Below are positions 1 through 6,909 of a stretch of DNA of 64,000 nt, piece after piece. Below the pieces are notes generated by a model. It was not told the DNA's origin. It searched no databases and was given only the letters and a program-made list of their open reading frames with translations. The DNA is taken from the NCBI RefSeq assembly GCF_020166435.1, contig NZ_JAINZP010000012.1, forward strand, positions 1-64,000, written 5' to 3'. Within the stretch, counting starts at the first letter, position 1. Each line of letters starts with the position of its first letter. Source of the stretch: Pectobacterium versatile. GTDB lineage: Bacteria; Pseudomonadota; Gammaproteobacteria; Enterobacterales; Enterobacteriaceae. A program made the translations under genes and the position numbers.

Positions 1-99
1 CCCCCAATGAACCCATAGAGAATATAGCAATAGTGATGATACCTCCTCGTGTGGGTGGATCACTATTGCCTGTTGGTGAGCCTAGGCCGCCGGGAAGAT

Positions 100-1206
100 A
101 TGATGAAGAAGACATTTAATCGTGAACGAGTTGATTCACTGGCAAACGCAGTATCACTAGGATGCAATAATACCGGACAGCCATGTTATGGGCATTTCGA
201 CAAAATAGCCTGGGTAACGGACTTGTTCGACAAGCGAGAGAATCGGATGCTGATAGACCGTTTATTTCAGCTTGAGTCTGGTGATAACTATCAGGTCAGG
301 GTTCGTACTGCTGGTAGGGATGAATGCGGCAGTCTTTATGGTCGGGTGGTTGAAATCCGGTTATCAAGTAAGCCTAAGCATCATCCTGTACTATTGATGA
401 TCTTCTTTGAGCCACTCAACAAAATACGCGGAGCAGTTCGTATGGAACTGAGCCCTCAGCATTATCAGTCCGAACAGATAACTGATTTATTCATCTGGCT
501 GGGGCGCAAAGGCTGTATTGGGAAATACTTATACCAAGGATTGAGGAATGCATGGATAACGACCGTCCATTACGCGTTGGATGTGATGGGTATGAAGCTA
601 CATGACTTTCTGATTGGTCTTGCCAAAGCCCATGATGGCGATTTCCATGATCTTCATGGTGAGCAGGAAGGTTTACGGCTAGGAACTACCACCGTCGTAG
701 CTTCGATATACGAAAAAATCAACGCTCCCGAGTTAAGCGTGGAAGAACGTCGGGCAACAGCTCAGTTAACACTGGATGAAAGCCAGCATGAGTGTTTTTT
801 ACGTCTGGAGCTGCGTCTGTCTCCAGGTAAGCAGAAACTGATGCTGAGTAACCTGTTGCAAATGGAGAACGTCCTATCACGATTGGCGTTCTACGATTGT
901 AAGCTAATGAAGGATCGCAAGCTGGACGCAAACTTTGCCCGGCGTCTGAAATACATGACTGTACCACGCGCTCGTAAAACGTTCCGTCCGGCCAGAGAGG
1001 TGAATGGCAGGGCTGTTAGTCCGACCAAAGCGGCAGCTAAAAAGCGGGTAGATAAGGTGATGAAAAGGTATCTGGTGGACTTGTTCGATGCAGACGCTAT
1101 CTGGCACAAACTTCCACTGGTTGTCGAGAAGCTGGGTATTCTGGGACAGCCGCAGTATTGGCAACTGGACATCCGTAAGAAATGGCTTAAATCTCGCGGG
1201 AAATAA
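100..1206 (+). CDS. Rep_trans-like rolling-circle replication initiation protein (putative)
   Basis: Probable replication initiator of the integrative element. The reading frame is open from position 49, but the ATG at 100 (followed at once by another at 103) has a GGGAAG ribosome site and gives 368 residues, so I prefer it. Counting from 100, family-like features are an aspartate-bearing strand HYALDVMG near 157-164, the segment LGTTTVVASIYEKIN near 194-208, which resembles the 'gs..S....iYdK' block of Rep_trans proteins, and FLRLELRLS near 233-241, which resembles their conserved 'RlElrl' strand. The C-terminal third is lysine/arginine-rich, suiting DNA binding. I see no HUH motif. The assignment rests on short motif resemblance, so function is probable, not proven. 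The next gene downstream is a polymerase-like protein, and an integrase closes the element. Confidence 0.5.
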   Translation: MMKKTFNRERVDSLANAVSLGCNNTGQPCYGHFDKIAWVTDLFDKRENRMLIDRLFQLESGDNYQVRVRTAGRDECGSLYGRVVEIRLSSKPKHHPVLLMIFFEPLNKIRGAVRMELSPQHYQSEQITDLFIWLGRKGCIGKYLYQGLRNAWITTVHYALDVMGMKLHDFLIGLAKAHDGDFHDLHGEQEGLRLGTTTVVASIYEKINAPELSVEERRATAQLTLDESQHECFLRLELRLSPGKQKLMLSNLLQMENVLSRLAFYDCKLMKDRKLDANFARRLKYMTVPRARKTFRPAREVNGRAVSPTKAAAKKRVDKVMKRYLVDLFDADAIWHKLPLVVEKLGILGQPQYWQLDIRKKWLKSRGK

Positions 1207-1534
1207 GCGCGGTGGCGTTACGGCAAGGATGCTGCATCCTCATCTGTGGGTTGTTCAACGGCAAACCTAAAATAGCGGATAGAAAATTAAATCTGGGAAA
1301 ATGAACGCCTTTTTACCATTCAAGGTTGCCAGATATTACTGCTACAAACCGGCTAACTACGGGTGTTATTGAGAGTCAGATTGGCACCTCGTACAATGGT
1401 AGGGGTAAACTGGCGATGGGTTTTGCAGATCCTGAAGATGGCAAGGATCGGCGGTTTTGAGTGAAATCGCGGTTTCAAAAGAGTGAAATTCAGGAAATAA
1501 CGTGCGTCTACCACCGCAATCTATTAGCCCCTGA

Positions 1535-1559
1535 CCGTTATTATACCGCCTAATAACGG
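1535..1559. repeat. Perfect inverted repeat, 9-bp arms, 7-bp spacer
   Basis: The arms CCGTTATTA (1535-1543) and TAATAACGG (1551-1559) are exact reverse complements around the spacer TACCGCC. No T-run follows, so a simple terminator is unlikely. A cruciform of this kind downstream of a rolling-circle-type rep gene could be a nick site or Rep-binding site, but nothing in the sequence proves it. Confidence 0.5.
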
Positions 1560-1824
1560 GTAACGTTGGGGGTGACCGCTACTCCCATTCTGGCTAAGCT
1601 GGGAATTAATCGCTCCTTCAGTCTACCAGGTATATTACTGTATCTATTAAGCTCTATAGGTACTGTATCTCTATATATTGTATATATGGTTTATCCATAC
1701 TATAGCCATTACCCAGTATCAGCTATCATGAGGCTCCAGCCTCCAATATTATCATCATCTAATAACCATCTGAACCTTGTTGGGTTCACGCGCGATTTTG
1801 CGTAATTCAGTTGTAAATAAATGG

Positions 1825-1847
1825 GGTCAGGGCATGGTGCTCTGGCC
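1825..1847 (+). promoter_or_regulatory. Leader stem-loop before the polymerase-like gene
   Basis: GGTCAGGGC and GCTCTGGCC can pair over all nine positions (two as G-U) around the 5-base loop ATGGT. The stem ends 18 bases before the start codon at 1866 and just before its AGGTGA ribosome site, so it could modulate translation of that gene. Confidence 0.35.
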
Positions 1848-1865
1848 TCTATATACAGGTGAATT

Positions 1866-3338
1866 ATGAAGCCATATATTACACATAACAATATCCTTGT
1901 GACAGATTCAACGCTGGATTATTTCAAGAAGATTGTTTTCAGCATTCCTTATAATGGTGTGCAGAGTTTACGGCGTCCTTTTTATCGTAATATTTCAGTA
2001 TTTCTCCAGCACGTTATTTGTGTCGCTACCTGTAGTCGTAAGAACAGGAAAAAAGCAAAAATTAAGGCGAATAAAAAATGGTCTTATTCTGTGCCAGTAC
2101 CGTTTGAGCTGGGACGGGAGAAACTTCCCGGTGTCTTTAAGAAAAGTGGGCCGACCCATGAGCGCGCAATGGAGGCGCTGGCAGGCGCGGGAATCATTAA
2201 ACTAACCGGTTATTCCAATGCTAAAAGTTCATGCCGGGAGTATGCTGTTTCTCAACGTTTTCTGCGTAAGTTGTTTGGCAACGACCGCGAGGCATACCTT
2301 AGCCGTGAGGATCGCTACCATTATCTGACTGACATTTTCACCAAGCGTAAAAGCTACTCATTAGATGAACTGATTGGGATTGCCATTGAACGCGGTCAGC
2401 ATGCTAAACATAAACAGTCGAAACGCGATATCCCAAACGTTGCCTTCAGGAAACGGGTAGTCGATGTATGGAACAACCTTGAACCGCTGGAAATCAATCT
2501 GGAGGCACTGCTGGATTACTATAACGAGAATCCCACCAAGAAGAACAAAATATTCATTTTCAACTTCCTGTCGCGACTGGCTGAAACAGGTGTGGATCTG
2601 GTGAAGGAGTCACCGTTGACGGTCTCTTACAGGCAATCTTATAAGACTGCGTACATTGGCGGGCGATCCTTTGAGATTGGCACTGGCTTTCAAAGTCTGC
2701 CTTCTGACATGAAGTGGGCGTGTCTGGCACGTGGTGTTAATTATGACATTAAGGGATGCCAGCTCGAGATACTACGACATGAGCTGTTGAGTATTGGCAT
2801 TTCGGCCGAGTCGCTGGAAGTTCTGGAAACTCAATATATCTGCCGGGTATTGCGTGTTGCGGAGGAACTGGTGAAGCAATTCAGGTTTTCCAGCGTATTC
2901 AACGTCGGGTTCGTCTCATTATCGCTTAAATCCAGCACCCGACGTCTGTTGAATCGTGAGTTAGGCAAGCTCGAGGCTGAACGAGTACTGAAGCAATGGA
3001 AACGCCTTCTGAAACCTTTACGAGATGATTTGGGGTTGCTGCTTGATCACTATGAGGGCACAGCTAAAACCAATCGTTACGGTAAATGCGTTACCAACGC
3101 GGTAGGGCAATCTTTCAACATTACCTGGAAAGATGTGGCAGCGCGTAAACGCTGGAAGTCAGATGTGATGCGCCGGAAGCTGCTATCGCATATGTTACAG
3201 GGGCTGGAAAGTCAGGCTGTATACGATTATGTTGCCAGCCATAAGGGTGTTTGCGCACTGGAGCATGATGGGTTTGTTTCATATGAGGAGGTAACGGACT
3301 GGTCACATCCATACCTGTTGATTGAGAAAAAACATTAG
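1866..3338 (+). CDS. Divergent family-A (Pol I-like) polymerase domain protein (putative)
   Basis: A 490-residue protein with an AGGTGA ribosome site 5 bases before ATG. The C-terminal 200 residues show the spaced landmarks of a family-A polymerase palm. Residues 293-303 (YDIKGCQLEIL, Asp294) match motif A, D-x4-E-L-R-I-L, with Gln at the usual steric-gate Glu position. FNVGF at 345-349 resembles the NFG of motif B. LQGLES at 444-449 resembles the Pol I QGTAAD helix. LEHDGF at 465-470 (His467-Asp468) matches the motif C HDE, with Gly replacing Glu. The N-terminal 200 residues are basic and unrecognised, and no 3'-5' exonuclease motifs are evident. A short polymerase beside a Rep protein suggests element replication. 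The reading is from motifs only; an unrelated fold is possible. Confidence 0.45.
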   Translation: MKPYITHNNILVTDSTLDYFKKIVFSIPYNGVQSLRRPFYRNISVFLQHVICVATCSRKNRKKAKIKANKKWSYSVPVPFELGREKLPGVFKKSGPTHERAMEALAGAGIIKLTGYSNAKSSCREYAVSQRFLRKLFGNDREAYLSREDRYHYLTDIFTKRKSYSLDELIGIAIERGQHAKHKQSKRDIPNVAFRKRVVDVWNNLEPLEINLEALLDYYNENPTKKNKIFIFNFLSRLAETGVDLVKESPLTVSYRQSYKTAYIGGRSFEIGTGFQSLPSDMKWACLARGVNYDIKGCQLEILRHELLSIGISAESLEVLETQYICRVLRVAEELVKQFRFSSVFNVGFVSLSLKSSTRRLLNRELGKLEAERVLKQWKRLLKPLRDDLGLLLDHYEGTAKTNRYGKCVTNAVGQSFNITWKDVAARKRWKSDVMRRKLLSHMLQGLESQAVYDYVASHKGVCALEHDGFVSYEEVTDWSHPYLLIEKKH

Positions 3339-3476
3339 GGAAGGTTATGTCATTTACTGTCCGGGGAGTTGGGCTGCTTTGAGCGATTAGCAGATGTTGC
3401 CTGTTATGGAAACCGTAAGCCCCTTCCCCAGAGAGGAACATGGTCTGGTAAAAGTGTAACGATATTACACACGGTT

Positions 3477-3481
3477 ATTTA
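3477..3481. repeat. Left 5-bp target-site duplication (ATTTA)
   Basis: ATTTA directly abuts the outer end of the left inverted repeat, and the same five bases abut the right one at 6417-6421. Five-base duplications are the signature of Tn3-family insertion. Confidence 0.85.
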
Positions 3482-3519
3482 GGGGGCCGCTTGGAAAACG
3501 GAAATTATCCCACGTTAAG
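3482..3519 (+). repeat. Left 38-bp Tn3-type terminal inverted repeat
   Basis: It runs from GGGGGCCG at the outer edge to CACGTTAAG at the inner edge. The stop codon of the left transposase remnant (TTA on this strand, 3515-3517) lies inside it. It differs from the right repeat at 6 of 38 positions. Confidence 0.88.
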
Positions 3520-3742
3520 ACTGCTTTTTGTACAATTTGGCATCGACTGTGCGTAATGGCCGATATTTCCCGGACCCCAGCTTAAGATTATTACGCCAGA
3601 CGTAATCTCCACTCAGATTGATATGTTCCCAACCCAGGGGAGAAAGATGAGATACCAGTTGCTCATTAATCGGGATGCCTTTTCGTTTCAATGACTCAAT
3701 GGCTCTTTCTATAGATGCATGGCTGACGATTCCAACGTAGAA
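3515..3742 (-). pseudogene. C-terminal remnant of a Tn3-family transposase (left end)
   Basis: Read on the minus strand, this encodes about 75 residues ending in the typical Tn3 TnpA tail: an [16 protein letters not shown] block, then VWRNN, then GKYRPLR. It has no start and is cut off by a stop at its inner side. It runs outward into the left inverted repeat, the normal position of a tnpA 3' end. The right end carries a related but diverged copy of the same tail, so the two ends are not a recent duplication of each other. Confidence 0.85.
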
Positions 3743-3893
3743 TCAACTCTAACTAGATAAAATCAACAGATTGATCACCCGTAACGGACCTGAACACGTT
3801 CATTCGGAGCCTGCCATTCCGGTGCTTTCGTTATTTTGTTGCATTTCGAGTGGGAAATAGGCCTTTCAACCACAGCCAGAGAGACACACCATT

Positions 3894-5375
3894 ATGTCAT
3901 CACCTACCATGGTTCAGGAATACCCGGAACTCAATACTCTTAACCCCCTGCTGAACAGTATTGTTGATAAAACCGTTGATAATGTTGCACGAAAACTGAT
4001 CGGCGGTTTTCGTAATAAACGAAATTCTCAACCGAATGCCAAGGCCCCCAACCTCAGTACAACGGTGGATGATACGCTTAACGCCACGTCGTCTGCGAGT
4101 GTGCTTGCCGTGGCGAATCGGGGTGTTCAGTGGAAGGAAATGATAAGCAAAAGTTTCACTCATGGCATTTCCTCTATTTCCACCATGAAGTTTGATGGTC
4201 AGTTCACGATCAAGAATGGTGTGCCGGAAGGCCTGAAAGATGTGCCGAATTCCCCGGGGGTCTATGTGGTTTATGACAGCGCCGGTGAGGTGCGGTATAT
4301 CGGCGATGCGAAGGATTTACAGAAACGGTGGCATGCCGGGCATCTGAATGAAAATAAAAACGCCGAAAAGAATGGCACAGAATACAAAATGGCGGCGGAG
4401 TTTGAAGAGGGCTGCACCGTCAAATTTATGGTCATGGATTCGGCAGAGACGGCAGCGGCGGTCGAGGCTAACATTTTAAAAAATGAGAAACCCCCGGTAA
4501 ATAAGAAAGAAGAGCTGTGCACAGAACAGGGTACGCGTTCTAATATCGAAGCAAAAAAAATGAAAGATGCGGCAAACGAGGCGGGAGGTCTGGCCTTTGG
4601 CGCAGGGAAAGAGGCATTAAAAAATGTCGGGTGGGATGTGTTGGAAACGCTCAGTACCACGATGATTAAAGCATTGAAGGATGAAGTTGTTGACCTGTTT
4701 ATCACCCAGAAAGCGCAGGTGAAAATCCGTCTAAAACGCTTTTTTGATAAAATATGGCAGGTTATCGTTAACCTGATAAAAGCCCCGTTAAATCTGCTTA
4801 GAGGTTTATTCGAGTTCGTGTTAAATGCACTGTCTCAGGCCATCGGGAAAATTTATCAGTTAGCAAAAAATATCTATGATCTGGGCATGGCGGCACTCTC
4901 GCTGATGAAGGGGAGCAAAACCATGACCAGGGAAGAAACCATCTATAAGGTCTCTGAGGTCATTATCACCAGCGGGACTCTGGTGTTCTGGGATGCGGTA
5001 GAACCGGTGATTGAATCCGGTATGGTGGCTCTTTTTGCTCCACTGGCTCCCTTTGCCCCTTATATTTCTGCCTCCCTGTGCGCGATGGGATTTGGGCTGA
5101 GCAGTTACCTTTTGGCCGATATCGTCCCTAAAGCCGTCAGCCTGATACTCTCAACGGAACCTGCCTATACTGCAAAAGGACGGGAGGCTTTCCAGCAGTT
5201 GATTGCTAACCATGAAACTAGTATGGGTATGGTGGCTGAACTGCAAAAATATGCAGGTAGCGCGGTGAATCTGATGAGTGAAACCCGGGAGCATACGGCA
5301 GAACTGAACAATGATGTCATCAGACTGACTCGCTTCTCTCTTGCCGAAGAGATTAAAAAGCTGGGAGCGCAGTAA
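3894..5375 (+). CDS. GIY-YIG nuclease-domain protein with hydrophobic C-terminal region (cassette gene A)
   Basis: A 493-residue protein; product family not recognised beyond its nuclease domain. Residues 1-115 are unassigned. A GIY-YIG domain spans about 118-205: GVY at 122-124, YIG at 135-137, Arg145-Trp146 with His150, the catalytic-type Glu191 (VEANILKNE) and Asn203, so all expected catalytic positions are present. Residues 225-340 are helical and amphipathic. About 372-420 is strongly hydrophobic with proline-rich FAPLAPFAP, suggesting membrane insertion or pore-like helices. About 425-493 is again helical. There is no N-terminal signal peptide, so the nuclease part should be cytoplasmic. 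The ribosome site is weak (AGAGAG). The next gene starts one base after the stop, so the two are co-translated. Phage defence, plasmid exclusion or toxin function are all possible; none is shown. Confidence 0.75.
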   Translation: MSSPTMVQEYPELNTLNPLLNSIVDKTVDNVARKLIGGFRNKRNSQPNAKAPNLSTTVDDTLNATSSASVLAVANRGVQWKEMISKSFTHGISSISTMKFDGQFTIKNGVPEGLKDVPNSPGVYVVYDSAGEVRYIGDAKDLQKRWHAGHLNENKNAEKNGTEYKMAAEFEEGCTVKFMVMDSAETAAAVEANILKNEKPPVNKKEELCTEQGTRSNIEAKKMKDAANEAGGLAFGAGKEALKNVGWDVLETLSTTMIKALKDEVVDLFITQKAQVKIRLKRFFDKIWQVIVNLIKAPLNLLRGLFEFVLNALSQAIGKIYQLAKNIYDLGMAALSLMKGSKTMTREETIYKVSEVIITSGTLVFWDAVEPVIESGMVALFAPLAPFAPYISASLCAMGFGLSSYLLADIVPKAVSLILSTEPAYTAKGREAFQQLIANHETSMGMVAELQKYAGSAVNLMSETREHTAELNNDVIRLTRFSLAEEIKKLGAQ

Positions 5376-5376
5376 T

Positions 5377-6234
5377 ATGACGGTTGTCACGATTGTTGAG
5401 AAGAACAAAGACTCCAGCATCGCCAGTTTCAAAAAAAATCTCCACGAAATAGGCAAAAAGCTGAAAGAGGAACGAGAGAGAAGTAAAGGGATACAAGAAG
5501 CGGCAGATGACTTCAATAATCGGGGTTTTTTGGAGCGTTGGGGTGGCAGTCTCACCTCGAGAAATGACACTGACTTAGCGACGATGATTGCAAGCTTGGG
5601 TGGCAGTCTGAATATCACCCAAGAAGTGATCGAGTGTTTATTACAAATCCAGTCAGAAAAAAATGTCGTGCTGAAAGAGTTTCATCTGGCGTTAATGAAT
5701 ACGATTCGAGACTTGAAACACAACGACACGATGCTGGATCTCAGCAGCCGTGAAAACTCACTGGCTATTCTTGAACATCTGAAATCCCAGGTGGAAGACA
5801 AACTGGAACAGGCACAGCGTGTCGAGGAACATGAAGAGGAGATTAACCGGTTACAGTCATTGAGCTGGCAGCAGGAGGAGATACTTCAACGTTTGCAGGC
5901 AAGTCAGGATGAGCACGCAACACAGCTTGCCCTCCTGAAGCAGGTTGTCCCAAAATTCGAGCGACAGCAGCAGGAGCAATGGCAACAGTCAGGGAAGCTG
6001 GCTCTGGCCCTTGAAGAGCAGGCGGATCAGTACCAGCAACAGTTGGCCTTACTGATGGACAAGCTGACCTTGCAGGAAAACGTCGCAACAGGCATGGCAG
6101 CGCGGGTCAGCGAATTAGAGAAGACGTCTCGATTAAAACGTGCAGGACTGCGCGATTACTTGCTGTTTGCGACTAGCGCTCTTGCCGCCGGACTGGTCGT
6201 TATCGAAGTGATGCGTTTTAACGGCGTTATTTAA
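5377..6234 (+). CDS. Coiled-coil protein with C-terminal membrane anchor (cassette gene B)
   Basis: A 285-residue protein with no recognised family. I use the ATG at 5377, which follows GGGAG inside the end of gene A and leaves a 1-base gap; an in-frame ATG upstream at 5341 lies within gene A. Residues 1-60 are charged and 61-130 mixed. About 131-255 is rich in Glu, Gln, Leu and Lys with heptad-like spacing, as in a long coiled coil. About 261-277 ([17 protein letters not shown]) is one hydrophobic segment near the end, followed by a few residues, as in tail-anchored proteins. The tight coupling to the GIY-YIG gene implies partnership, for example a scaffold, sensor or inhibitor at the membrane. 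The transposase remnant begins immediately after the stop. Confidence 0.7.
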   Translation: MTVVTIVEKNKDSSIASFKKNLHEIGKKLKEERERSKGIQEAADDFNNRGFLERWGGSLTSRNDTDLATMIASLGGSLNITQEVIECLLQIQSEKNVVLKEFHLALMNTIRDLKHNDTMLDLSSRENSLAILEHLKSQVEDKLEQAQRVEEHEEEINRLQSLSWQQEEILQRLQASQDEHATQLALLKQVVPKFERQQQEQWQQSGKLALALEEQADQYQQQLALLMDKLTLQENVATGMAARVSELEKTSRLKRAGLRDYLLFATSALAAGLVVIEVMRFNGVI

Positions 6235-6239
6235 CGGCG

Positions 6240-6377
6240 AGGTTTACCCATCTATCTCCGCTGGGATGGGAACACATCAACCTGAGTGGAGATTGCGTCT
6301 GGCGAACAAACCTCAAGCTGGGACAGGGAAAATACCGTTCGTTATGCTCAGTAGATAGCAGTCTGTACAAAAAATAG
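6240..6377 (+). pseudogene. C-terminal remnant of a Tn3-family transposase (right end)
   Basis: The forward frame ending at the TAG at 6375-6377 reads [16 protein letters not shown], then CVWRTN, then GKYRSL, ending LYKK. It matches the left remnant but differs at several residues, including Cys for Tyr after SGD. No start codon is present. It points outward into the right inverted repeat, mirroring the left end. Confidence 0.83.
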
Positions 6378-6378
6378 G

Positions 6379-6416
6379 CTTAACGTATGATGTTTTCCGT
6401 TTTCCAAGTGGACCCC
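6379..6416 (-). repeat. Right 38-bp Tn3-type terminal inverted repeat
   Basis: On the minus strand it reads from GGGGTCCA at the outer edge to TACGTTAAG at the inner edge. It is the inverted partner of 3482-3519, and its outer end touches the second ATTTA copy. Confidence 0.88.
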
Positions 6417-6421
6417 ATTTA
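6417..6421. repeat. Right 5-bp target-site duplication (ATTTA)
   Basis: Exact copy of the five bases at 3477-3481, directly outside the right inverted repeat. Confidence 0.85.
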
Positions 6422-6909
6422 GAACCATTTAAGCAGCGGTAAACAGCGGTCATTCGGTCTGAGTGTCTCAAAGTTTTTTGCAACATATGGACATTGCTAA
6501 TGAGCCAGCTGTTAGACATTCCTATCGAGCCTTGACAATCTATGTAACAGCAAAGTTGTAATGTCCGTTCTGGGCTAGGTTTAAGACGTCCGTCACGAGA
6601 TTTACCATCAAGAGATTCTGATAACGGCCCATGCAGCGGAGTTTTTTACTTTGGATGACGTCAACCGACTTAAAATCATTCAGGGTGTTGTCGACCGGCA
6701 CCTGACAACGCAGATGGCCGCGTAGCGCCAGGGTACCTCCTATCAGCTAAATCAAGCCAGGGCATGTGAAAATTTCGGTTGCTTGATAATGAGGTTAATC
6801 AACATCCGTTATTCATGCTTTATACATAATATAGGTTGAATTGTAGGTTATTTTAAATAATCACAAATTTAATATATTAATCAACGGTGAAACACCAACG
6901 CATCAGCGT
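6422..6909. other. 488-bp degenerate region between the cassette and the integrase
   Basis: There is no intact gene. A transposase fragment sits at 6636-6725, and the rest (about 6780-6900) is AT-rich with no clear function. The sequence before the cassette (3339-3476) and this stretch were contiguous before the Tn3-type insertion. Confidence 0.6.
6636..6725 (+). pseudogene. N-terminal fragment of an ISNCY/IS1202-type transposase
   Basis: The forward frame reads FFTLDDVNRLKIIQGVVDR, then HLTTQMAA and a stop at 6723. It resembles the N-terminal helix-turn-helix start of ISNCY-family transposases (E/D-x-x-R-x-x-V-L-Q-x-V, then a 'A-A-x-x-L' helix). Only about 30 codons remain, so this is a dead remnant. 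Identification is by motif memory only. Confidence 0.4.

Larger units (their letters stand above)
1207..1865. other. 659-bp non-coding region, candidate origin/regulatory region of the element
   Basis: No convincing gene lies here. The region holds a perfect 9-bp inverted repeat (1535-1559), an AT-rich stretch at about 1620-1720 with two direct copies of ACTGTATCT (1637-1645 and 1662-1670), and a stem-loop just before the next gene (1825-1847). An unstarted open stretch at about 1327-1459 could be a gene remnant but has no start or ribosome site. Its position between a Rep-like and a polymerase-like gene makes it the likeliest place for the element's origin; that is inference. Confidence 0.4.
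3482..6416. mobile_element. Non-autonomous Tn3-family cassette carrying two passenger genes
   Basis: A 2,935-bp unit bounded by 38-bp inverted repeats, each beginning GGGG and ending ACGTTAAG as Tn3-family ends do. They are identical at 32 of 38 positions and share the core CTTGGAAAACGGAAA. A perfect ATTTA duplication flanks the unit. Inside each end is a C-terminal remnant of a Tn3 transposase facing outward (3515-3742 minus, 6240-6377 plus). No complete transposase, resolvase or recognisable res site is present, so movement would need a transposase acting in trans. The cargo is only the two genes at 3894-5375 and 5377-6234. Two transposase-side ends in inverted orientation suggest that two related Tn3 ends trapped the cargo between them, like composites made by Tn3-derived miniature elements (TIMEs). 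Confidence 0.88.

Noticed and set aside
1566-1805. Possible 79-codon gene on the plus strand
   Set aside because: It has no ribosome site, low-complexity hydrophobic translation and lies within the repeat-rich candidate origin region.
1866-3338. Group II intron-type reverse transcriptase suggested by the DIKGC string
   Set aside because: The YADD-type catalytic motif and the SP-rich template motif of reverse transcriptases are absent. The later motifs (QG helix, HD) fit a family-A polymerase better.
4271-4705. 144-codon minus-strand open frame within the GIY-YIG gene
   Set aside because: It is a shadow of the forward gene, whose domain content and coupling to the next gene are clear.
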